Source: Allomyces macrogynus ATCC 38327 (lineage: Eukaryota > Blastocladiomycota > Blastocladiomycetes > Blastocladiales > Blastocladiaceae). Taken from it: a stretch of DNA of 64,000 bases. Location of the stretch: NCBI GenBank assembly GCA_000151295.1, contig GG745367.1, forward strand, positions 170,038-234,037, in the 5' to 3' direction. The translations under genes were made by a program, and so were the position numbers. The notes under the pieces were generated by a model. It made no database searches. It worked only from the letters and a program-made list of their open reading frames with translations, and had not been told where the DNA came from. Positions within the stretch are counted from its first letter, which is position 1. The number at the start of each line of letters is the position of its first letter. Shown piece after piece: positions 44,330 to 56,557 of the stretch.

Positions 44330-46401
44330 GCGCAAATGCCTTTCGGCCGCCCGCAGATCGTCTGGAAGTTCCGATCTATTTTTCAGGGTGACACGCAACC
44401 AGGTATTAACATAAGTCGGCCCCATTTGACGAAGTATGAAGGTACATATTGAGAGAGATGCACAATAGAGGCAATCCATTCTTTCCCACTTTCTTTGCCG
44501 CAGTCCCGATACTCGTTGATACCCTCGTGGCATAGCACTTGTGTTGCACTCAGCGAGCAAACTCTTCATTCGCCGTTCCTGGTCGCGACGAGAAAAGTTT
44601 CCCCAAGTAGTAAAGCAAACACGGCGCCCAGAGATTTCGGCCCCCCGGATCACCTCACGCGAGTCTGGGCCACGAGTGGACCACTTGCCATGCTTGATCT
44701 GCTCAACCTCACGATCGTTCTGGACGACAAAGCCGCGTTCAATCACGCGCGGGAATGGATGCACCAGTTCGACTCCAGCCGTCTCAAAGGTCTCCACGAA
44801 CTTCCGCAAGTCTGACTTCGCCTTGCATGTCATGTCCGGGATAACATACTTTCTGGTCGTCCATGCGGTGATCTGGAAGTAATACTCGTACTTGGCAAAG
44901 AACGGCGCAGTTGGCAGCATGAACAGCTGATTCCAGTCACCATGGATGGCGAGGTCTTGCACCTGCTTGTGCGCCGCAGTGAGCGCCTCGAGCGTGAGCT
45001 GCCGCGTCGAGCGCGTCATGTTTTGGGTCACGCACAAGGACGAATACGCGGTTTGATGATGGGCAAGCAATCTGACTGGTCCGACTCGTGCTTCGATCAA
45101 CGTGGAATATCGTGAGTAAATCAAATGAATAGACGCGACTTGAGACCATAAAATATCAATCTCGCGCGTATTTTGGGATCCCAATAGCGCAGGGTTAGTG
45201 GGCTGGCCGCATCAATGGGCGTGAGCATCGCCGGCTCTGGCCAGGCCCACTTCGACATGATCTCGAAAAACTTGACAACCAGCGTCGACGCCAAAGCGTT
45301 TGGAAACATCTGGCAGACGCGCGCAACGAGAATGGACCACACAATCCCGCTGAGAAAACCCATGGGTTTCGAGTACAAGCCCTGCCCAGTGGTGTGGGTC
45401 GATCGTCGTTTGGTCAGGTCCAGAGAACGTGTGATTTGCCAAGCAAGTCGGAAATGACAACACACGCTTGGCCCCACAGGCTGATGCATCGCAGAGCGAT
45501 TTGAAACGTGTGGATGTTGGGTACGAGCCGCGAAATCTCTTCCGTGTTGCGCATTCCTACAACAACGGGTGAGCCATCGGCGCGAAAAGCGGGAGACAAG
45601 TGCAAGTGAGCGGAGAGAGCAGTCGTTCAAGCTTTGCACATCGACCTTGGACAGGCCCTGCAAGCATTCATCATTCTCCCAGCGGCAGCCGGGGAAGATG
45701 CAATTTGCATTAACGTGCGCCATGACAAAATCATTCTACGACGGAATGCGTTGTGGTTCCATGCATGTGTGAGCGACAAGACCAATGGCATTCACCCTGA
45801 GCAGAAGCCAAGCCCTATCATGCGAGAGACGGAAAATCAGAGTGTGGGTGATGCGAACCGGGATCCCGACAAAATTGAACTTGATCACAGGAACAAGCGT
45901 ATTGGGCATCACCTATCAACAACGTTCAGCGATGGCTTGAACGACATCCACAAATAGGTCAAAGGTTAGTGCAGTAACAATCAAAAATACCGCACGTTGG
46001 TCACGCCAGGTTCGTTTTCTAGAACCGCGGGCATAATGCAAAAGAAGTCCTCGCGTGTGACAATTTAGGGCATGATGCACAACGTATCAAAGTCAGAACC
46101 AGCGTCGTGCACACCAAGCCGGTAGGATCCAAACGCGTGAATGGCGCCTGAGCCTAACTGGAAGTTGCTGTACTTCAATCCTTTATGAGCACGCTGATGC
46201 GGGAGAGAACTTTTTTCCTGAGGACGCAAGCGTCACACACCTTCCAGTGCTACTTGGGATCCAACAATTCTTTGACAGCATGCAAAGGAATACGCACCGC
46301 AGTTGTTGCTTTCCATAGTCTTCAAATGAACCATTTTGGCGCAGCGCTTCCAGAAGCTTCTGAGTACGCTCTTGTTCTGCAAGCGCAAGCTCATGCGGCA
46401 A
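44330..46401 (-). pseudogene. Decayed poly(A) polymerase paralogue
   Basis: Collinear along most of its length with the intact poly(A) polymerase gene next door (47647-50176), same strand, placed 3' of it. Recognisable pieces in order: ALRQNGSFEDYGKQQLR (46.3 kb); AIHAFGSYRLGVHDAGSDFD then TLCIMP; NDFVMAHVNANC and DVQSLN (45.6-45.7 kb); YSKPMGFLSGIVWSILVARV and WPEPAMLTPID (45.2-45.4 kb); LIEARVGPVRLLAHHQTAYS ... HGDWNQLFMLP and YYFQITAW (44.7-45.1 kb). An in-frame TAA (46065-46067) sits right after the nucleotidyltransferase DxD region, and the C-terminal exon with the nuclear signal is missing. The catalytic aspartates themselves are retained, so decay postdates a functional copy. It is clearly diverged, so the duplication is not recent. 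Confidence 0.8.
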
Positions 46402-47646
46402 TGTGTTGCAAGAAGGCTGGAAGTGCCGTGTCAGGAAGAGACGGGTATTCTGAGAGCGAAACCGCTATCGCCGATGTATTGGTCATGGTCATAATTATGT
46501 TGTTGGCGAGGTGGGTTGCAACAGCGGCGAGTGACAGGACGAGGAAATGCAAGACCAAGGGGACGGGCAATGAATGACAGGGGCCCGGCACTGTTGAGGA
46601 GTAAGTACGGAGGGCCGGTAAACGGTCTGATCCAGCGGGTGTGGACGCCTCTATGGCACGGCGGTCAAGACCGAATGAAGGCTGTCGTTGATTGATGCGA
46701 GCCGTTGCATGCGAGGCCGGTTTGTGATGTGGAGCTGACGTGGAACTATTCTCCACCATGCAGAGACGGTACACTGGCGGGCCCAGCCGCGCCTGGCCTC
46801 GCCCAGCCCGCATCCGGAATTCGTGGACCGACATGTCGCAACCATCGTCGTGTCGCAACCATCGTCGTGGCTCCACATCCTCGACGGCGCGCGTGAGAGC
46901 GCGACGGCGAGCGAGCGAGCACGCTCACGCTCGCGCGTGCTCGCTCCGCTTCGACGGTGTTCTGGTTGGTGTAGCTCTTCTCTTGTCGTCCAGGATATAA
47001 AGGACCGGGCCGCCCCCGTCGCGGTCCGGGAGAGTACTTCCAATAACCCGGCTCAACCCGGTCACAAACCGGTCACAGTCAATGCAAAGAAGTGTCAGCA
47101 ACGGCCCTATATTGACGTGTCGGTGCAGTCGATTCGTGCGGCTCCCTTCCCTCCAACTTCTCAAGCACGACTAATGAAGCACCAAATAGCATCAGCGGAA
47201 ACAACATCAGAACGAGAAATCAATAGCAAAACGGAAAGACGGGTGGACAAGCCTGCGCCGCGGGAACGCTACATCGGCCGACACTGTGAGCTATCAGCGG
47301 ACGCGGAGTGGGCGGGTTGGGGAGATACAAAACAAGACAAGGGGGTGGGTCAGCGAAGAGAGGCATCGGGAGAGTTGGTTTCCGATTTGCTGGGTCAAAA
47401 AAGACGGGCGGGAGAAGAAAGAGGGCGATAGGAACGATCAACGCGGCGGGACGACAGACGGACGGCCAACGAACCCCCGCAAACGACGCAAACGCAGGAC
47501 AGACTCAGCAGCGCGCACTCAGTGATCGCTCTCCTGCTCGCGCCTCCACACGAAGGTAGGATGCTGGAGAAACGCGGTGCGCGAATAAATTAATACAGCG
47601 CAGGCGAGGAACGAAAACAGAAAGTGCGAGGAAGAGATAAACGCCA
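46402..47646. other. Intergenic region with short tandem repeat
   Basis: About 1.2 kb between the decayed and intact poly(A) polymerase genes. Holds a 17-bp unit (GTCGCAACCATCGTCGT) repeated twice at 46835-46868. The open frames match nothing known; the right part is probably the 3' UTR of the intact gene. Confidence 0.4.
46835..46868. repeat. 17-bp direct tandem repeat (2 copies)
   Basis: Two perfect adjacent copies of GTCGCAACCATCGTCGT in the intergenic spacer. Confidence 0.8.
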
Positions 47647-50176
<2,530 letters not shown>

Positions 50177-50481
50177 GGTTGCAGCAGGGACGGGCCCGGA
50201 GGGCGGTCGGCAGCAGCGACAAGCTCGAGCACACAAAGAGTAGAAGCAGTTACGGGCAGTGGCGGGCAGTTGTTGGCAGTCGATATGGACTTGCACAGCG
50301 AAGGAGAGGTGGAAAATGCCGAAGAGACTTAAGGACGTTGCGGTGAGTTGGACTGGAGATGGCACGGGCTCTGTCGATGATCGTGTCGAGGCGGTCAGCG
50401 CCGCCAACGCACCGCCGATTCGACCTTTGACAACACGACGTGCCACTTGGTGCAAAATATTCAGCAAGACGCGAAACCAAC
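50177..50481. promoter_or_regulatory. Shared divergent promoter of PAP1 and TRAPPC3
   Basis: Only 305 bp separates the start codons of two divergently oriented housekeeping genes, so both promoters and 5' UTRs must lie here. No specific factor-binding site could be supported by eye. Confidence 0.5.
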
Positions 50482-51307
50482 ATGGCCAAACCACTCAAGA
50501 CGCTGGGCGAGGACGTGTGGCGCACCAAAGTCGAGAAAGTGGTGAGCATCGACGTCCCCATGCTGATCGACACCAGCTCCCAAGAATTGCATGCTGATTC
50601 GCCATGTCACGCGTGCCGTAGAATGGTGAGCTGTTTGCCCTCACGTACGGCTCAATTGTCACGCAATTGTGCCGCGACTTCAATAACAACTACGCCAAGG
50701 TCAACACGCAGCTCGACAAGATGTGAGTTGTCCTGTTCTCGTTTCTCTACCTCCTTGAGACCCCTTTGGGCCGACGCCCGTTGTTCCTCCCGGCCTTCTC
50801 ACTCACGCGGAGAATCGGATCTGCATCGCTAGGGGTTACAACATGGGCACGCGGCTCATCGAGGAGTTCCTGGCCAGGAGCCAGCTGGGCCGGTGCCGCG
50901 ACTTCCGCGACACGGCCGAGACGGTGGCCAAGGTCGCGTTCAAGATGTTTCTGAACATTTCGCCCACTGTCACCAACGTTGCGCCCGACGCGAAGGCGTT
51001 CAGTCTCATCTTTGACGAAAACCCGCTCGCCGAGTTTGTGGAACTGCCCGAGTCCGCGCGGCGGCGCGCCGTGGGCAGTACCGCTGGCCCCGTGGAGAAT
51101 GGCGACGCCATGGCGTCGGCACCGGCACAGGCACCGCTGTGGTTCAGCAACGTGCTATGTGGCGTCGTGCGGGGCGCCCTCGAAATGGTCCAGCTGCAGG
51201 TCGATGCGCGGTGGGTGTCGGACGTGTTGCTCGGCGACGAGTGCTCGGAGATGCGCGTGACGCTTATCAAGGTGCTCGAGGACGAGGTGCCAGCGGGTGA
51301 GGATTGA
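50482..51307 (+). CDS. BET3: TRAPP complex subunit 3 (BET3-like)
   Basis: Three exons: 50482-50541, 50622-50722, 50833-51307; donors GTGAGC and GTGAGT; phases agree; 211 residues (typical BET3 about 180-195). Core subunit of the TRAPP tether and Rab1/Ypt1 exchange factor at ER-Golgi and Golgi. Seen: WRTKVEKV joined to NGELFALTYGSIVTQLCRDF, then NNNYAKVNTQLDKM joined to GYNMGTRLIEEFLARS, RDFRDTAETVAKVAFKMFLN. The conserved Gly-Tyr-Asn-Met-Gly and TYGS segments match the family. A loop of about 20 extra residues (SARRRAVGSTAGPVENGDAM) before WFSNVLCGVVRGAL accounts for the added length. The palmitoylated cysteine of yeast and human BET3 would be the Cys in SIVTQLCRD. Confidence 0.94.
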
Positions 51308-51870
51308 TGTGTAGAGGATGGAGAGCATGGAACGCCCCATCGCATACAAATTTTGACAGATTCCACCTTGCGACTGCGCATGGCTCCGGACAGGAAGAGA
51401 GGCTGGCGTGATCGACGGCCATGAATTATGTTTGCCGTTGGTTGCAACCAGTGTTTCCAAGTCTGGTCCGATTGTCCGAAATCCGATCACGTGTATAGTC
51501 CTGTCCCTTCCCGAATCCCAGGCAGGATTGTGGAGATTTAGGAGCAACGTCAAAATCTTTTACTGCAGAGCAGTTGACAACTGCAACAATTGTTGCGCCA
51601 TGAACCAATCCAACTGAGCCCAGTTCTGGTCCTCCATACCTGACTTGTGCATCATGTGCTGATCATTGTGCTGGCTGACATCAGAGCTGTACAAGTTGAG
51701 GACCAAACCGTTTGGCAAAACTGTGGCCTGGTAATGAAACCTGTGTAGCAATGATGCCCATTGTACACACAATGCTGGTTATGGCAGGGTCAAGCAATTT
51801 GGTGAGACATGCCATCAACAAAAAAGCAGCAATTGAGCAATGGCACACCCTTGTTGGCTACTGCAGTTGC

Positions 51871-51873
51871 TAA
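51871..51873. repeat. TAA target-site duplication, left copy
   Basis: TAA directly precedes the left terminal repeat (GGGCGCGTCTGG); the matching right copy is at 55205-55207. A 3-bp TAA/TTA duplication is the hallmark of PIF/Harbinger insertion. Confidence 0.9.
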
Positions 51874-51920
51874 GGGCGCGTCTGGTAAAATGGGGTCAGC
51901 TTGTGCGGCTTTTTGGATAA
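51874..51920 (+). repeat. Left terminal inverted repeat of the inner Harbinger element
   Basis: Imperfect repeat with the right end (55158-55204 on the other strand): GGGCGC(G/A)TCTGGT followed by GTCAGCTT at the same spacing. The outer limit is fixed by the TAA duplication; the inner limit is approximate. Confidence 0.75.
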
Positions 51921-52165
51921 GCTGAGGGAGGAAAAGCACAACAATGTTCACCACCACTTTTTTTGGCGCACAGAAAAAGCTGACAAGCCAGCCAGACACC
52001 CTTGCGCCATAAGCCAGCCAGTCACTCGCCCACAGCAACCACCACATGGCCAGCCATGCATCATTGTCACCAACTGCATGCAAGCCTACAAGGCTGACAG
52101 CATGACAGGTTGCAAACCCATGCTCCTGCCATCCCACCCATCTACCTGCCCGCCCATCAACCACC

Positions 52166-53462
52166 ATGGTCATGCTCAAGTTGCAGGTGCACCATGCTGT
52201 CATGGCATACCTGCTCCTGTGCACCATCCAGCACAACTGTCAGTGCGACCTTGCGCCTGTCCACATGCTCAAGCTGACAGGCCAGATCTGGGTTGACAGC
52301 CTCCTGGCTGGCCCTGAGCGACGTTTCCAGGACCATGCCCACATGGAGAAGGCGGTGTTCCGTCGCCTTTGTCATGTCCTGTGTGAGCAGGGCAGGCTCG
52401 CCAATGGCCACAAGCTCAATGTCAAGGGCAAGCTCATGATGTACCTGCGCATTGCATTGCTCAGCTCGCCCAACTGCAAGATCCAGGAGTGGTTCCAGGT
52501 GTTGGGCTGGACTGTGGCCTCATGCATCACACAGGTCAATGACGCCCTGTTCTGGCTCTTGTGCATACTCATCAAGTTGCCCAAGCTGGACCTGCAGGCA
52601 GCATGCACCAAGGAGGTGAAGTTCCGCCCATTCAAGAAGGTGCTTGGCACTGTCAACAGGACCCACATCCCTGTCATGGTGCCAGCCACCAAGCACAACC
52701 TGTACTGCAACTGCAAGGGCATGCTCACACAGAATGTGTTTGCTGCTGTCGACTTCAACATGAACTTTCTGTGCATGCTCACCAGCTGGGAGGGCAAGGT
52801 GCACGACTTGGCTGTCCTCAATGACGCACTGCAGCACAGGTTCAACATCCTGCACAGCCACTACTACCTTGGTGATAGTGGGTACCCCAACTGCAAGCCG
52901 CTGATCATGCCATTCCATCTTGTATGCTACCACCTCAAGGAGTAGTCAAAGGCTGCTGATGGGTATGTTTTGTAGTTTCTCTTATCACTGCTCTCCTGGC
53001 CCACCATCCATGACCAGATGCACCAAGGCCAAAGAACAAGAAGGAGCTCTTCAACCTGCACCATGCATCATTGTGCAACATCATGGAGCACGTCTTTGGC
53101 ATGATCAAGAAGCGCTTCCCTGTGCTCAGCTGCAGCATGCCCTATAGTCAGTCCTTCCAGGTACTTTGGCCCATCTGCATGCATGCTGACATGTGCCAAT
53201 GTTGGCCATGTAGGTTCAGTTCATCTACTCCATCTGTGCCCTGCACAACTTCATCAACAACCATTGCACCAGTGCTGACTGGTACTTCCACCATGTGCAG
53301 AAGCAGTTTGAGCAGGACCAGGTCAAGATCACCCAGTGCCATGAGCAGGAAAACCAAGGGGCCACCCAGGTGGATGTGCATAGGTCCAATGATGCCTGCC
53401 ACGTCAAGATGGCCCATGAACTGTGGGTGGCCTATGGCCAGGCTGTGCACAACTGTGAGTGA
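52166..53462 (+). pseudogene. Harbinger (DDE_Tnp_4-type) transposase, damaged
   Basis: Exons 52166-52962, 53028-53160, 53214-53462; phases agree. It would cut and paste the element. Seen: a helical N terminus (GKLMMYLRIALLSS ... EWFQVLGWTVASCITQVNDA); the region that in Harbinger holds the first catalytic Asp (G-x-I-D-G-T-H-I) reads GTVNRTHIPV, Asn (AAC, 52655-52657) for Asp; the second Asp is kept in WEGKVHDLAVLNDA; YYLGDSGYPNCKPLIMPF follows; the catalytic Glu is kept in NIMEHVFGMIKKRFPVLS (exon 2); exon 3 has FIYSICALHNFINN. A TAG at 52943-52945 interrupts exon 1 shortly before its donor. The two lesions should make it inactive, though the Asn could be lineage-specific. Confidence 0.82.
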
Positions 53463-53751
53463 GCTGTAGCCACTTCGTGTTTTCTGCTTTTGTTTGCAGT
53501 TCCTGCTGTTAATTATGCATTTTTTTTGATTGTCACACTGTCTGCCCATTTCCCTGTCTTCCTTTCATGTCCCAGTGTGTTTCAATAAATGTCTTCACAG
53601 TGTTACCTCCTCTTTTGGTGGCAGCGATCCATGGCAGGTTAGCAAGGCGGATTGGCCATGGAACAGTTCAGGGAGTGTTGGTCAGAATGCCAATGGTGCA
53701 CGCAAGGAAATGGGCCAGAATGGCAGTTTATTTGAGAAACAAAGATAGCCA

Positions 53752-54931
53752 TCAAATCAGGTATGACAGGTCCAGGACCAAGCGTGCAAAGTACATGCAA
53801 TGGCGCTCATCACCCTGGAGGGACATGAGGGTCAATGTGGCATGCAGGTGAGTGTCAAAGTGCATGGCAAGGTAGACAGCAAGGTCAAGCTCTGGCTGGT
53901 CGTTAGCCCACACCATGGCCTGCTTGTGCATGGTCTCAGCCATGGCAGCAGCCAACTGGACAGGTGACAATGCAGTGTCAGGGCCAAGTGAGCACAGGAG
54001 CAAAATTTGGAGGGCCACATCCAGGTCCTTCTTGGACATCTTGGCACCCAGGTCTGGCTGCTTGGACACAACCTTCTTGGCCACAGCCTTGCCCTTGGTT
54101 TTGCACAGCGCTGGCTTCTTCTTCAACTTGTTGTCACGGTCCAAGTTGCTGTCTGAGTTGTGCTCATCATCTGACTCATCTGACTCGTCCTCAGCAAGCG
54201 TCTTGTCATCAGCCTCCAAGTCCAAGTCGTCCTCATCCTCACTGGTCGCCAGGTGCTCAACGTCAGTGCCCTTGGTGAGTAACTTGCCCCACAGGTCCTC
54301 ACACTTTTCATGCAGGGGGAACCCCTTCTCAACAGTCACCAGCTTGGGCTCAGCCTACATGCAAGCAGCACACATCATGGGCAATGAGTATAGACAGGCA
54401 AGGACAACAGACACACGTTTGAGAGGGGACAACCGCATACCACAATGGCCTCAGCCAGGCTCTTGGGCAAGGTCAGCAGGGCGCCATTGGCGACCTCAAA
54501 CTCCCAGCCGCTGTGGCACGAGTACTTGCGCCAGAGCATGAACTGGGCCTTGAGCTGCAACAAGAGTGATCAGAGGAGAGACAGGGGCAGGGGACTGTGG
54601 ATGGGCGCACTCCATCAATCTTGTTCTTGACCTGCTTGCCTGTGACCAAGATGCCAAACCACTTGGCAAGCTTGGTGGCCACTGTGTTGCAGTGCCCAAT
54701 CATGTACATGTTGCCATCACCAAGAGACTCACAGGTGAGGTTGTCAAGGGAGTACTCGACCATCTTGACAGTCCAGTGCATGTGCACCAATGGTGATGCT
54801 AGCAGCAGCATCAGCATTGGCAGGGCCTCTCCATTGATGCTGGACTTGCTGGTCTTACCCTTGCTGGTTGTGGACTTGGTGGCCTTGCTGCAGGCGGCCT
54901 TCTTGGGCGTGGACGACAACTTCTTGGCCAT
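53752..54931 (-). CDS. Myb/SANT-like DNA-binding protein of the Harbinger element
   Basis: Three exons: 54931-54611, 54554-54441, 54354-53752; phases agree; 345 residues with no stops. Harbinger elements carry such a protein beside the transposase; it binds the element ends and helps bring the transposase to the nucleus. Seen: a Lys/Ser/Thr-rich N terminus (MAKKLSSTPKKAACSKATKS), a trihelical Myb/SANT-like domain (HWTVKMVEYSLDNL ... NTVATKLAKWFGI ... GKQVKNKIDG joined to LKAQFMLWRKYS), then an acidic region (DEDDLDLEADDKTLAEDESD), a basic patch (KKKPALCKTKGKAVAKK) and a helical C terminus (MSKKDLDVALQILLLCSLGP). It converges with the transposase, 289 bp between stops. Looks intact, in contrast to its partner. 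Confidence 0.78.
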
Positions 54932-55157
54932 GGTGTGGGTGTGGGCAAGGTGGTTGGGTGGGTGCTGGTGGTGGCAGGTTGGTGGGGAAGGAGGACTGCA
55001 GGGCACTGGAGAAGCCATGAAAAAGCATCTCAGAGTCGCTATTCCGCTTTTGGGCTTGTTGCCAAGAAGTGGCTTTTTCAAACCAGACACAAAAATGCCA
55101 TAGCTTATTTTTTGGTCTGAAAAAAGTGGCATGGTGGTGGTGGATTTTTTCCAACAC

Positions 55158-55204
55158 AAAAAAATCTGAAAAGCTGACCCACAAACCCTGAACCAGATGC
55201 GCCC
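55158..55204 (-). repeat. Right terminal inverted repeat of the inner Harbinger element
   Basis: Mirror of the left end; read on the minus strand it starts GGGCGCATCTGG and includes GTCAGCTT. Followed directly by TAA. Confidence 0.75.
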
Positions 55205-55207
55205 TAA
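55205..55207. repeat. TAA target-site duplication, right copy
   Basis: Second copy of the 3-bp duplication bordering the inner Harbinger element. Confidence 0.9.
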
Positions 55208-55833
55208 GTTGATGAGCAAGTCCTGGTCTGCAAGCTGGTGCATCTCAAACATGAGATGATGGCCCAGTCTCTCCCAAACCAAATGCACTGCCTAAACAGG
55301 GGTGTGCTAAGAGTCAGAGAAGTCTATGAGTTAGTTAAGGCGAGCAGAACATACCCCATTGAAAATAATACTCAAGGTGCTCTCTGTGCAACAAAAAAAC
55401 TGCTCCAAATCAACCAAGTGTTGCAGCAGAGCAAGCTGGAAAAGCATGATGGCCATGGCCTCAACAGGCAGGACAATGAGACAAAACTGATCTTTGAATA
55501 ATTGCATGGCAGGCCAGTCGTCTGCATTGGGGAAAAAGGTGTTGGCAAGTAAACAGATTTCATCCTGTGAAAAACGGGTCATGAGCTTGCAGTCCTTGTC
55601 TGTCAACTCATCCAGATCAAATGGCACATGGTGGCGGGTGTGGTTTGGGCGCACCCAAAGGTGGTTGGGTGGGGGTGCAACAAGTCCACCTTTGTTTCCA
55701 CGCATGACACTGTGATGGTGGCAGTTCATGATGTGGTAGTGGTGTATTTGTGGATCATGTGCAACAACAGCACATTCAGCATGACCAACTGCTGCAACTG
55801 GTGGAATAACCGGAGCAGATCGTCATGGTCCAT

Positions 55834-56557
55834 GGCGTTGGTTGGGGAGCGCGCGCACACTGCAGAAACCAATGCCAGTGATGCCAGTGCTGACGTCGTG
55901 ATTGATAGCGCGACGCGGTCACCTTGTCTTGTGTGACATCCGTGGTATGTCCCACAGAATTTCATGTTTATTCGTGTGAATTCGACCGGAAGCAGGGATG
56001 TCTAAACCTCGGGAAAAATCTCGTCTCAGGAAGGTCTCTCGTGTGTTCGGTGCCCTAAGTGTGGACGTCTTGGACCCTGGCACCTGATCTTCGTTACGGG
56101 AATCTGCCAGCCCTGTCAACCCTGTCAACCAAAAGCGTGCGTTATGAGCGCACCTGTCCGCAATGGCTCTCCTGGACTTGCAACTGTCCTCCGGAATGCG
56201 CAAATCGCGCACTTGCGTTGGGAGCCCCTGCTTTTGTTTACTTGGTCGTGAGATTTGACGCTCCTTGGCACGCGGTCTGTAAAAAGAGCGCTCTCCCACC
56301 AGTCTGGGAGGGGAGGGCCTGTTGCAGGTGAGGCTGGCCAGCAAAAGACCAGAGCGCGAGTTCCGCCGTGGCCGCGCGCGTTCGCGACTGTCCTCCCGCT
56401 CGATCCACGCGCTCCTCGCTCGCGCAACCTGCCGCAGTCGGTGGCCCCAACTTGCCGCTGGCCCTACCCCTGGCTCGGTTGGCGCACGACGACACGGAAC
56501 TTCATCAAGCGACAAGCCCCGTGCAACGTGTCTCAGGCGTCCCGTCCCCCGTACACC
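55834..56557. other. Region between the nested transposon and the CNG channel gene
   Basis: About 720 bp. The left 100 bp may still belong to the outer element, whose end was not found; the rest should hold the CNG channel promoter and 5' UTR. No gene recognised. Confidence 0.4.

Larger units (their letters stand above)
51874..55204 (+). mobile_element. Inner PIF/Harbinger DNA transposon, 3,331 bp, with TIRs and TSD
   Basis: The left end reads GGGCGCGTCTGGTAAAATGG; the right end, read inward on the minus strand, is GGGCGCATCTGGTTCAGGGT. The repeats share GGGCGCRTCTGGT and, about 15 bases further in, GTCAGCTT. Both ends are bordered by TAA. The element carries the two-gene set typical of Harbinger: a DDE transposase (plus strand, 52166-53462) and a Myb/SANT-like DNA-binding protein (minus strand, 53752-54931), converging. 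Base composition is clearly less GC-rich than surrounding host genes, and its introns (GTATGT, GTACTT, GTGCGC, GTATGC donors) do not use the host's common GTACG start. Confidence 0.9.
51560..55833 (-). mobile_element. Older Harbinger-type transposase gene, split by a later insertion
   Basis: The two halves of one transposase lie on either side of the inner element. N-terminal part (55833-55208): MDHDDLLRLFHQLQQLVMLN, a frameshift, then FDLDELTDKDCKLMTRFSQD and FCCTESTL, then DQDLLINL up to the target site; stops interrupt 55330-55250. C-terminal part (51870-51560): ATAVANKGVPLLNCCFFVDG (the DDE first-Asp region of the Harbinger/IS5 fold, normally F-x-D-G-T), then after stops FHYQATVLPNGLVLNLYSSD and SQHNDQHMMHKSG (second-Asp region). 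Removing the inner element and one TAA copy joins the halves in frame at DLLINL-ATAVANKG. Terminal repeats of this outer element were not found. It is clearly dead (frameshift plus several stops). Confidence 0.8.

Noticed and set aside
56059..56331. Small plus-strand ORF upstream of the CNG channel
   Set aside because: No motif, overlaps other frames, and lies in the expected promoter/5' UTR.
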